This document shows positions 23,201 through 36,100 of a DNA stretch of 64,000 nt, one piece after another. Within the stretch, counting starts at the first letter, position 1. Every line of letters starts with the position of its first letter. Below the pieces are notes generated by a model. It was not told the DNA's origin, did not search any database, and saw nothing but the letters and a program-made list of their open reading frames with translations. The position numbers and the translations under genes are program-made. Source of the DNA: Triops longicaudatus (taxonomy: Eukaryota; Arthropoda; Branchiopoda; Notostraca; Triopsidae). The stretch covers positions 1-64,000 of the forward strand of contig JAGQDJ010000067.1 of NCBI GenBank assembly GCA_022885665.1, written 5' to 3'.

Positions 23201-24101
23201 TTTAAATTCAATTCAAAATATTTTGGGCCCTTTCAAATTAAATCAAGCATGGGAGAGACGGCTTTAAATTTCGTAGAAATTTTATGTAAACTGAAGCTGT
23301 ACGTGCTCCTATACCGTACGAAAAACTCTGCATTCCCTTGCACGTATTTGTGTATCGTATCCAGGATATTAGTTCAGGAGGCAAGGGGGGTTGAAAGTTT
23401 GGACGGGTTTTTCCTATGTAATTTTGGACATTAGAGGTTTCTCTTATCTTCCCCACTGTAAAATAGGAAATTCATATGGGGTAGATGTTAACCCCCTATC
23501 CTCCTAGATACGGTCTTGCTCATTGGCCTATGACATTCTGCTCTAACTTCTAGCGTCCTTTATTTCGTTTACCACTTTCTTGAGGATGATCTTCATCACG
23601 AAGTGTAAGTGGTCATATTAGCTTTTTTTCTTCACACTACTTTCAGTGTGATGCTCTTAGCCTCAGGACGTTGTATAACAGGTATGGTAGTCAAAACAAA
23701 CTTCATTCTATTTTTAGTTCCCAATTGAAATGAGTGGCGAGTTTCGTAGTCCTGACATTTTTATAACTGCGTGAGTTGACGTCAAGAAAAGTAAGTAGGC
23801 ACACTCCTAGATGCTGCTTACGCCGACTACGACGAACGAAAATAGATTTCGTCTGCAGTCGTCACACATTGGGACCGCGAGTGGTATCCAACATTGCTAA
23901 GTTTACTTCCAAACTTTAGAGCTTGCCAAGTCCCTTATGTTCTTAATTTAGTTGCGTCTAACGTTCGGGAAAACGCGGTTATACTTCTTGTCTCTGTTAT
24001 AGTCTTTCGGCTTTTCTCAGCTTATGCTGGTGATCGATGGCAACCACACTTTCTTTTATAGACTAACGGTCTCTTTTCAAGCGGAATAAGTGAAAGATAT
24101 C

Positions 24102-24147
24102 ATGGGAAACACTGCAGTGAAAGAAAAGGAACCACGTTCTGTTTTGG
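24102..24147 (+). CDS. Possible first coding exon of the giant gene
   Basis: An ATG gives MGNTAVKEKEPRSVL and then one base before a GTACCT donor. Splicing to the acceptor at 24240 makes a GAA codon and continues in frame into the Fn3 domain (E-VPSQPGLPT). An in-frame TAA just upstream (24087-24089) means that if this exon is used, translation starts here. The donor is poor, but the same GTACCT donor ends the exon at 27171. Alternatively the true 5' exons lie further upstream. Confidence 0.4.
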
Positions 24148-27100
24148 GTACCTAATTTTCACCAAAACCTAATATTATAGTATTTCTCGCGAACTTTCAG
24201 CTTTGTCGATTTCATCATTTTTTCTTTCGCTTTCTTGCAGAAGTCCCTAGTCAGCCAGGTTTACCTACAATCGTACCCCGAGATGGCAATGCTGAGAATC
24301 AATGGGCGTACCTTAACCAGCCATGTGAATGTGTCATTGTGACGTGGGACGCTCCAGATGATGATGGCGGTTCGCCAATTACTAGTAAACAATACAAATA
24401 CCCAAGTCATTAACCCATTGCGAGAGTAACTGTATCCTTTTTGTTTTGGAAGATTATATTCTTGAACGACGCCTGGTATTGGCCGCACCCACTACACAGA
24501 CACAATGGGCTCGCGCTTGTGCGGATCCATTCCCCGAAACACAAGTTGCACTCAACAACCTAATCCCTGGCCACACGTACCAATTCCGAGTTAAAGCACA
24601 AAATATAGTGGGGTTTTCAATGACGAGCCGAGAATCCGAACCTTTTACGGTTCCATTCGACCCCAACTTAGCTTGCGAGCCTCGGTTTGTGGAACTATTA
24701 CGAGACGTGACAGCTTTAGAGCATGAAAGAGTAGGGTGGAATAAAGAATTATTTCTGCCCAAATCTAAATTTAAACTTGGCGAAACAGGTGGAATTTAGG
24801 GCAGAGATTCAAGGAGTGCCACCGCCGCGGGTCACGTGGTATAAAGATGGGATTGAAGTTCGAGAGTCTCCTAACACGGAAGTTTGGCTTCACGAAAATG
24901 GTCAATGCGGGCTTGTATTCTTGAACGTTAATTTGCACGATTCAGGAGACATTAAATGCGTTGCGAATAACGGCCTTGGGCAAGCAATAGAAACGGCTCT
25001 GTTGACAGTAGAAAGTGAGTTTTTGGAAGATTGTAATTTTTTCGAGTAATTTTAATAACTAATAATTTAACAGCGTAACTTTTTCTAATTATAGCACCTC
25101 CAAGAGCTTTGCTACCAAAGCAATACGAAGAGGGCTTGATTTTCGAAACTGGCGACACTGTTAGGCTAAAAGTCGGTATAAGTGGGAGGCCCGTGCCAGA
25201 AGTATCTTGGTATCATGAAACGAGCAAGCTCGAACCTGGCGGTCGATACGAAATCGAAACGAGCAATCAGTTTAGTACTTTGAAAGTGCTATCCGCTACC
25301 CGCCATGACCGTGGCGAGTACAGCGTTCGTCTCATAAGCGGATTGGGGGAGGATACTGGTTCCATTTTGGTAACCATCACGAGTAAGAGAAATTCTTTTC
25401 AGCAGTTGAATTAATCCAGGAAGTCGGTCTTATTCTGCGGTACAATTTCTACTAGATCACCCAACCCCTCCTGGCCGCCCTCGAGTCACGGAATTTACGG
25501 GTAATTCCGTAGTTCTCGAGTGGGATCCACCAGAAGATGACGGTGGATGTAAAATCGGAAACTACGTCGTTGAGTATTTTCGAGTAATAATATTCTTTGA
25601 ATTTTCGTGCCATCAGTATCAAATTACCAACTATAGATTTCTCTGGTATATAAACTTAAAACACAAACTTTTTCATTAGATTTGCCGAGGATAAGTTAAC
25701 AAAATAGCGACATGCTACAAACTTCAAATGCTTTGTTCGTAAATTTCTACATTAAGGAAAATACTAAAGGAGACCAATAACATTTTTATCCTTTGCTTCA
25801 CGTTGGTTAAACAGACTGGCAACCTTATCTAAGTGTTTTCTAAAACTGGAGTAGGCATTTCAGTAGAGCGGAGAGTTACGACTGGCTTTGCAAAAGGCAG
25901 AAATAATCATGTTCAGCGTCGGTTAGTTAACACAAGTTATGAGTTTCTCCTCCGACGTCAAAGGCTTGGCGATGATTTGTAACCTTAACGGTTAATTAGC
26001 AGACAGTAGCACATCGTGTAAGACAAGTTGTAACACGAGTAACTCGAGTTGAAGTCTCCGTTTCAGTCGAGATCGACTAGCTCGTCAACCTACTGTGTAG
26101 GATTTTTAAGTTTTCAGGTTTCATTAGATACCTCATAGTGAAAATATTGTTCGACAACTTAGACAACACGTCAGTTGTCAAATGAAGCTAGTCTCAGTTT
26201 TTGTAAAAGAATCGGAGTAGCTTTTTAAAGATGTGCGCTCTTGTTGTTGCGTTCCACGTATGGTTTAATGATGATTATCGTATGATGGAGAAGATCAGTG
26301 GATTTCGCGTTGAAGTCAAGCATAAGAATATTGTAGATTTGTTTACGCTTTTCTAGTAGTTTCAGCTAAGTATTTCCGTGACTCGGTACCGCATAAGCTA
26401 AAAAATAACTCTTTTAGAATCAGTCACCTCGAAATTGTTCAGATATCACGAAGTTAAGTTAACCGTAGTACCACTAGAATGACTAGTTTTTCGGTTCTAA
26501 AGCAACACTGCTTATTAACTTATTAACAATTAAGTAATCTTAAGTAAAAGAGTTATTCAGGACAGCTCAGGAAATTCTATGGAGGATTATAGGAATTTAT
26601 TCTTACCTGCACATCGTTACTGACACAGAGACGTTCGAATAAACCTTCCGAGCTTTTTACGTGTTAACTAATTATCGAATACACTAATGGCATAATTTAC
26701 TCTTATTTATTTTGACTCCTTGTTGACTGCAGATGGGCTGGAATGTTTGGCTCAAAGCAACCGCGTGTAGACAATTGTCCGCCAAGTTGGGTGACCTCAT
26801 TCCGGGCTCCACCTACAAATTTAGAATAAAAGCCGAAAACCCGTACGGTATGAGTGAGTCTAGCCCGGAAAGCATACCAGTTATCCTCTCCGATTCTACC
26901 CACACGTAAGCCGTTGAATCATAGATCAAACCCTGCCTCTTGCTCCCCCATTTTTTCACGCCCATTTTTTCTGTCCCCCATCCTCGTAGAGGCAGATCTT
27001 GGCCTACTATGCTCGTAGAGACCAGCAGCGCGGCAGACTTAGATGACACTACCGTCGGCAGTTCTATTTTACCCTTGGACTCGGCCACTGTCACCGAAGA

Positions 27101-30100
27101 AGATACTTCAGCAGAGATCATGTTTCTCATGCCTAGAAGAACTACCTTTACGTCAGAAGAAAACAATAAAGGTACCTTTATCAATTAAGTGACACTTGAT
27201 TTTTCTGTTGTTGTATTAACTGGCTGTCTCCAAACTGCGATATTATACTATTAAAATTTACTAATCAGAATTTCTTAGTTGAGGTATCGAATTGTATGTG
27301 TGTAGCTATTATTTATTAACAGTTGAAATATTGTGGCCTATATACATGCAATAAACTATAAACATCCAATGCAATAATATTTTTTGCGTACAATAATATT
27401 TTGCAGTAATAGTTTTGGCCAATTTTTCGATGAAATATCCGCTACAGCGATTGCATGATGGTGCACGCGTTGCTATTTTAGGCCCCGTCATTCCCGGTTT
27501 ATAATGTCAAGGCCTTCCCCCCGCCACTTTCCTTCTGCTCTTCCATTTTACTTTCCTGTTCTCAGCCAATTTTACTTTCTGTCTTCTTGTATTTCGGGTA
27601 CTTGTTGGGAACTATGCTTAACCCTGTTCTGAGCACCTTTTCTTGCTGTGGCCTAAACTAACCTCACCTTATTTCTTCTCACTTTCACGGGACAACGCAG
27701 AACCTGAAGACGTTGAAGAAAGCCAAGCGCTGGCTTCTCTTCCCTTGCAGACTCAGTCTGCGCCAGATCTGTGCTGCACTTGCTACACGAGTTCTGACGT
27801 GAGGAAAACCCGAAAAACAGTCAGTTGTCAAGACATTCTGGGTACCTACTTAGACAAGGAAAACAAGTTATTACAGTCCATTGAAGAAGATAGTGTGAGT
27901 GGCGATCTGCTCTCCGGCATTGGGTCTACAACTGGCGACAGTTTGTCCAAAGAAATATCGTTGGACATAGTCGAAGATATCGACATAGATTTGGATACTG
28001 CTCAAACGGAAGGTCCCTCGGAAATTCCTCACCGCGGCTTTTGGTTACCCAAGTCCCCAGCGAGACTTTTTGTTCACGAAGCCTTCGTTAGCTCACCGCT
28101 GACCTCTTTCATCGAGCACGGGTTTTCTAGCTCGAAATGCGTGGGGGTTCATGAAGTCGCGCCCGTAAGCTGGAGCGAGCTAGTGACAGGAGGTGGGAAA
28201 TGTACGCCTCTACAAGCAGCTTTGGAGGTGGATTCAGGAGTGTTTGAAGCATTGGTGAAAGAGAAGGATACAACCTTGATGGAACATGTGCCATGTAGTA
28301 ATTTGGCCGCCAATTTTCCCCTAAAACAAGGAGATACTACCGGAGAAAGTTCGACGGTAGGCGACTACCAATCAGCAGTGAACTTATCAACTTCACCCGT
28401 TGCCCTTTCTTCAGCAGCAATTGATTCTATTGACAGTGACGAGGAAACAGGTAATTGCTCGCATCAGGGCCACTGTATGCCACCCCTCTCTTAGGAATTG
28501 AAGTGTGGAAGTACATCCTCGGAGTCTTGGAATTTTATTGTGTCACGTATTTTTTAAGTATTGATAGTCAGGTTTTAATAAATAATGTTAGTTTAGAGTA
28601 TCGTCTACCTTTGGGTATTGTCAAGCAATATATTCGGTTATATTCAGCGGCACATTCCAGGAGTTTAAGTACTAAAATTTTGACATCGAATGTGCAAAAA
28701 AAAAAAAACTTTTAAGACTGAACAGCTTTTTGGAACTCAAGTTTTTCCTCCGCACGAGAACAGTTAAATTTAATTAGTGTTAAATTTAATTTCGTTGTTT
28801 ATGTAAAGAAGTTGTTTTAATGAGTCGCGGAAAATTAGTCAAGAACTTTTTGTAAAATCTCACGCAAAATCTCGATATTTGTTAGCGTAACCTACTGTCA
28901 AGATAACTTTGAAAAATATGAAATGATGTCCGGATAATCATCGCAAAAACTATTCCTAAGAGAGAGGGTGCACAGTTACCCTAAACCAGTGCTTCCTAAG
29001 CCTGGGAAAATTCGCTCGATTAGGATCAAGTCGTGTTACTTTTAGTAACAATAAGTATACTCACGTTGGGTAGAATTAACTTTCGGGTAAGTAATATTTG
29101 GAGAAAAGAGGGATAACCTTAAGAACAGAAGAAATACCATGAGATAAACCTTAACAGCAAACAGCAAGTTTCTAGATCCGCGGAAGTTTTCGCTTTTTGG
29201 CTGCATGCCTTATTGTTGTTTACATACTTTAAGTTCATATTGTGTATAAAAAGGTAAAACTTCTTTTATTCTTGCCTGAATTACTTCACTGACACTTTGC
29301 CTTATCTCTGGTGCACCAGTTTTCGTATAATAAATTCTAGTAATATACATTATCGCAATGGAAAGAACGAAATCTACATGGAATCGACAGTTAACTAATT
29401 AGAGGTCTCTTAAGTGCAAGACAGTCTATTGTATATAGAGTCTAGGAACTCTTAGTTCTGTTGAGCCTTGTCTGCTTTGAAAAGCCTCACAGTGCCTATT
29501 TTCATCAACCCAGCTGGCCCTTTCGCGGCCCTTTTGCAAAGCATTTGCTGGCTTGTCCTCTCCTTTTGCATTCAGGAGTGCGACTCCCACCAGCTAGACG
29601 ATACTCGTTAAATTTAGCCTAACAGGGAACCTCTAGCCAAGCGGGATCACACACGTTTCTTAAACGATTTTCAACACTTGTAATTCTTTCCTGGGTCCTG
29701 GTTATCGTTAACGCAACTAGTCTTAGGTACTCGTTACACTGGTGTGAAATTGCATTCCATAACGTACCACAGTAAAAACTATTATCGGAAACCTTCGAAC
29801 GCTAGAACTTTCCCTTGCCTGGTCACCTGACAAATCCTAAAGCTTGGAAACACGTTGTAGGCAAGATGCTCTCTAGTCAAAGCCCAAGCTACGTGTGGTG
29901 TAGTCTAGCATGTTAGTTCTTCATTTGGTGATAGTCTCGTTGTTCAGAATGATGGAAACTTCGGAATTTCTGTTGAGACCCGCATTCGGACTGCTGGACG
30001 CGAATCATTAAAGTTGCTGACTAGTGTTACAGTGAAGTAATACAAGAGTGAGTGAAAAAGTTTACCGCTGGATAAGATAGCTCTCAATTTATAAACACCC

Positions 30101-33100
30101 ATCATTCTTTGGAACTTTGGCAGTGGAGGCCACGTGGCTGGCTACTTTGGTCATTCTGTGACTGTGGGGTTGCTCCGCATCAGCCGAAGGATACGTGTTA
30201 AAGCGCAGGTGCACAAAGGATTAAAAGCGGAATGGGAAGAAAAGAAAAACTATCAGAGGAAAAAGAGTTAGAAAAGCAACTTTCTGCTTTTGCATGTTCT
30301 TCAACGAATCTAAGGCATCTTCCGCCCCTAAAGACTCCACTTAGAGAGAATAAAAATAGATTTTCAGTCTAAACCGTCACTCGCATATCTGTCGTCAGGG
30401 CTAAGAACGTTTTCTATTCAATATGTTTGATGGCTTTTAACGCTGAATTCAGCTTTATATAATAGAAAAACTGAAGTTGAACATTAATTCCTTTTAGCTG
30501 TGTTATTTAGTCGTAAATCGGGCCCAGTATAATTTTGTTTTCAAATTTATGTACAATAGTACACATTGAATAATAAAATTATGATAGGACACCAGAAAGA
30601 ATGGGTGACAAGGATTTTGGAAGCAACATGTAGTAGAAACTGTAGTTGTTGCAATGCTAAAAAAGTCTAGGGAAATTGCAACTATTACGCTATTCGTTCC
30701 ATTACTTAAACTGTGTTGTAATTCACAGTTCTATGTTCAACTTAAAATAATAAAAGAAAACTGCAGATGTATCCTCAATCATTACTCGTAACATTTAACT
30801 CTGTTTCTGCAGAAAAGCAGCTTTTTTTTCCTGATAATGTTACTAGTTTAATTTGAAAACTACGTTAACTCGTTTTATTCACACCTTAGTTTAGCTGTTG
30901 TTGTTTTACGATTTCGCATTTACAGTTTTCTCTCATTGATCGCTTTTATGGAAGTAGCAACTACTTTTTCTAGAGTGTTGGTGTATTTTTAATGCTTTCC
31001 TGAATTGTTCGTAAAATTCGGGTACTTTATGGATAATACTAACAACGAAAAACAATAGTTATATAAAATAAATGGAAGAAAAGCAATAGTTCGTAGTTAA
31101 TTTATTATGGAGAGGGGAATTAGATCACACGTAAACTGATTTCCTTTCTAAGCTTCTTTTTTTACTCATAGAAACCTTTCCAGGTTAATTATATTATTTA
31201 GTAAGATTTAATTTTCATCGACCTAGAAATCTACAGCTCATCGGTTAATTTCGTTTTTACCATTACCTTGAGGTATAGTGCCTACATCGCTTATAAGTTT
31301 ATTGAAGAACGGATATGAGAATGTTAGGTATTTTTCTCTTGACAATAAAACAATGTATATGTGTAGCTGGTGACAATCCGAACACGAATTCGCCGCTCAA
31401 TTTGTTCATGGAAGACGAGCGTGAACGATTCGAAGACTCCAAGCCGACAAGCGAAATGAAACCACATGATAACCCGGATTTGCCCTTTTTTGTACGAGCA
31501 TTAGCGGATCAAAGCGTCAAAGTGGGAACCAGGGCCCGTTTGCTCACTGAAATTAAGAGCTCTTCAAATGTTCAAGTAAGAAGTGCTGATTAATCAATTT
31601 TTTGTATTGTGTACGGTTTTTTAACGCATATGTGTGCTTTGTACAGGTGAATTGGCGTTTGAACGGTAAAGCCATTGAAGATGACACCAGCCACAGATTG
31701 CTTCAAGAAGGATCTTTCTTTGGCGTTGATATTGCTCCTGTTTTCGTTGGCGATGAAGGTGTTTGGACTTGTGAAGCTGTAAACTTTAGTGGCTCTACGT
31801 CTTCTTCCGCGTCCTTACGCGTCATTGGTAAGAACCACAGGTCTTCTTTTTTAAATTACTCAGAAAAACAGTGCTAACTATTGAATGTCTCGAAATATCC
31901 TTCTCTAGTGCCCAAAAGCTACAAAGCTCCGGAATTTGTGGAGGAACTAATAGCGCTGCTAACGCAAGAAGGCACGGTATCACTTCAGTGCAAAGTTGTT
32001 GGCATCCCCACACCGGTCTTGAAATGGTTCAAAGATGGACAAGAAATCAAAGCTGGTGACGTTTTCGCTTTGACGGCTCGGGCGGACGATCCGACGTCAC
32101 TTGGCCTTTACACTTGCGAAGCTGTCAACTGCGTTGGCAAAGCAGTGTCCTCCTCGAAGGTCCACGTCCTCGGTTGTGCCAGCCGAGAAAGCTCTGCCAA
32201 GCCTCTGTAATCATTCACACTTTTCCTCTTACGGTGTATTAACATTTCGCTTGTTTACTCCCAGTTCGCCGCCTATGACTCCCGCTTGCACAGTTCCTGC
32301 TCCTATCATAATTGAAGAGCTGTTTGATCAAAAAGTCAAAGTGGGAGAAGGATTACGCTTAGGAATTCGAGGTAGACATAATTTTCCGTTATTGTTTATT
32401 TTCATACGAAGTACTTCTTTCCTCAGTTTCGGACGAATCCGGCGCTCCAGTTGTTCAGTGGATCAACAAGGATGAAGTGAAAGGTCCGTGCGACAAGTAT
32501 CATTACGTAGATGAAGGAGAAGGTGTACATACTTTGGAAATCTCACCTTTGGAGCTTGAGGATGAAGGGGAATGGAAATGTATAGTCTCTAATGATGGTG
32601 GTCAAGCAGTCACTTCGTGCTTCATCACTTTACTGGGTAAGCCGTGAATCGACCACTTGGGTTCTTGTCAGATTTGAAAAGTATAATTTCCTTTTCACAG
32701 TGCCTAAAAACTACCGCCCGCCAAGATTTTTGGAGAATCTTAAAGCCATCTTGACAGAAGAAGGACTAGTTTCTTTTGAGTGCAAAGTTGTGGGATTTCC
32801 TACACCCCAACTGCAGTGGTTTAAGGATGGACAAGAACTAAAGCCTGGTGATGTCTATCAGCTTAGTGGCACTAATTCACTAGGTAAGAAGTACAACTGA
32901 AAGGGAAAAAAACTAAAACGGGAAATATAACTGTTTACGCTTTTTTCTGCTTAACGACGACAGGTTCGTACTCGTGTATAGCTCGAAATTGCATGGGCCA
33001 AGCGACCAGTTCTGCAGAACTCACAGTTGAGGATATCCAAAATCAGTTAAACGAAGACGAAAAACGACAGCTGCTAGAAACTAACCAGCCTCCGGTTTTC

Positions 33101-36100
33101 CTACAAGGATTACGCTCGACTGAGACCAAAATTGGCGATCTCCATCAGTTTACCGTTCAAGGTAATTCGCAAGATGCATAGCAATTTTTTTAATGGCTAA
33201 ATGGAACCATCATTAACATTTCTTTGGGTACTGTAATTACTCTGGTACAGAGCAATATTTCCTGTCGAGAATTTTAAAACCAGAGGAAAAACCAAACGGG
33301 TTTTTAAACATACAATTCATATTGTTACAGTTACAGTAACTCCGGAACCTACGGTTACCTGGTACCGAGACGACGAGTTAATTGAGACAAGCGATCGGTA
33401 CAGGATTCTGAAAGAAGATCCCGGCATATTTTCGTTGGAGATTTCTACACTGTCCTTTGCAGATCAGGTAAATTTTGTTGCTATTATGTAAAGTTTTTTG
33501 AATGATTTTTAAAATGGATTCCTAATTCTAAGTCATGCAAACAAAAAACGGGCTTGCGTCTGAAAAGAGTTTGACATTTACTGAACCCTATCGGGATTAT
33601 ATTTTCAGGCGGATTGGAAGTGTATTGCAGTTAACGATTTCGGACATAGTGTTACTTCCTGTTCTCTGAAGCTTTCGATTCCTCGTCATTACAAAAAACC
33701 GTATTTCCTAGAACCTCTCAAAGCAATTCTCTCCGAAGAAGGCACTGTGAACCTGGAGTGTAAGGTACGTACCTACAATGCATTCCTGACGAATGTTTTT
33801 CTGCGGCGCGTCGGCGTGATATCTCTTGTCTGCATTGCTTTTACTTACGAAAGTTGTGGCGTACCATTCGTTTTGATGAAGTTGCTCAATGTGCTCAGTT
33901 TGTTGTTTTTCTAACAGAGTATGTATAGATTATCCCGTGTGAGCCTGGCTTGCTTGATAACGGTATTTTAGCAGGAAATTTGCCAGTGTTGCACCAAAAA
34001 TGAAGTCAGAGCCTATCCTGCGAAACTAACCCTGTAACTGAATTCAGCTCCTGTATGTACGGTAGCTTGAACCATGATATAAGTCTTGAGGTACATAATT
34101 CCTCTTACAGGTGATAGGTGTACCTCAGCCTACTCTGAAATGGTTCAAAGACGGCGTGGAGCTTAAACCAGGCGACATACACCGCATTATTTCTGGCCAA
34201 GACGGCACTTGCTGTCTTGGAACGTACTCGTGCGAGGCGCACAATTGCATGGGTGAAGCGTCTAGTTCGGCAGCTTTAGTTGGTTTCGAAGAGCGCGCAA
34301 CTAGCGAGCACTATGCACCAGTTCAGCACCCGGTTTACGAACCCATTCGTATCGCTCGTCAGCCATCTTTATCGACTATCCAAGAAGAGCGTTCCTCCCA
34401 GTATTCGTTGTACGAAACGGCTGCAGCGGACAATACCTTCACAGAAATATCCGTCTCGATAGACGGTAAAGAAGTGTCCTTGTCCTTGTACGAAACACCG
34501 GACTTGACTGAAGAAGAAGCTCAAAGAGTTGTCGAACTCTTTGCTGAAGAAATATCTGAGCACTACTCGTCGCGGAATGTTATTGAACTCCCTCCTTTGC
34601 GGTTTACGCGAGAAAGTGCTACTGCTGGTTGCTTTTTGGTGGAAGCCATCGTCATTGACGTGCCTTTGGATTTAATTCCTGATGAGGAAGCCCACACTAT
34701 CAGCGATCTCCATGACGACCTAGAAACAGAGGCCGACATTGAAGAACTGTCTGCCATGGAAGCGCTTGTCGTGGACGAGCACGGCCGACAAGAACATTAC
34801 TGCCTTGAAGACCTAGAAATTCCTCCCTTAGAGACCGATTTCGAGATCAGAAAGTCTTTGACCCGTCTACACGAAGCGCTAGGCTATGAGGAAGCTGAAG
34901 ATTTTGCATATGGTTTGGGTTTAATACGTGAAAATACCCCCGTGGTAGAAGTAGGCGAGGAAGTAGTGAGTGAAATTTATTTACCAGATAAGCTCCTCGT
35001 CCAAGAGCCAGTACCGATTGACTCGAACGCCGCCACTTTATCTCCTTCATCAACTCCGTCTCTTGAAAGTAATTTGGACGAGTATGTTACAGCAATAGGA
35101 GACGTGAAATCGTTGGAAATTGGTGCTGGTGTATTCCGTGAATCGGCCCCAACTTCCGATAGTTTATCTACTCTGTCGGATGACACTATCCTTTCTGCCG
35201 AGAGTGCGTTACCCAAGCTGTCAACTGCTGATCATCAGTCTAATCCTGCAGATAATTCCACGGTTTCGAACGAGCTGGAAGAAAAAAGGAAAGCTGAGAG
35301 TACAATCTTTGTGCAAGGAACGACACAAATATCGGTGGACGAAGGTGACGTGGATCTGGATTACTTCACGAAGCAAAAACTCCAGTCAATGGGCAAAAGT
35401 TTGAGTATGAGAGAATCCTTGGATGAACCAGATCTAAAATTAGAGAGCGATAGCACTATCTGGGCCAACCAATTACCAGAAGAGCCAGTAGAACTGAATG
35501 ATTTTAAGTCGCTTAAACCGGTTGAAGAGGAAGTTGCCGAAACTGACATGCAGGATCAACAGCACTTGTTAATTGCTTCACAGCTCTCTGAAGAATTCGC
35601 GTTATCCACACTTGTGGAAAAAGACCAAGTAAATGAAACTTTCCAAGAAGTCCACAAATTTTCAGAAGACAAACCTGCAAGGCCACGATTTGAAGACGCT
35701 GAAGAACTTCCTATCAAACAAGTGGAAGAAACTTCTGTCAATATCATCAGTCCAGAAACTGTCATCAAAGAAACTGTTCTAAGCGAAGTTGCTTCGTCTA
35801 TACTTAAAAAATCGCCCGAGGTTGTGTCGGAAGTTTCAAGCTTTGATTCAGCTCCAGCAGTTTTTCGCGCGGCAGACTTGCAATCGTCGCTTCAAACCGA
35901 ACAGGACACTGTGGAGGTTGGAGATAATGTTGCTAAGGAAGCAATCGATCCTAATGAATTAACTTGCGTGACTGCACCTATTTCGACACTGGAGTCCAAC
36001 TATTTAGATGTAGAAGATTCTACAAATGTACGCGCCATTTCCGATTTGACTGAACAACTGCGCAATGAAAAAGTCGTTGGAGACGTTCAAACAGAAACTG

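Larger units (their letters stand above)
18720..24101. other. Intergenic or intronic region with a DNA transposon
   Basis: It holds the 3' UTR of the CABIT gene, the transposon at 19249-20768 (listed separately), then about 3.3 kb of AT-rich sequence without a supported gene. It may be promoter, or an intron of the giant muscle gene if that gene has exons further upstream. Confidence 0.5.
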
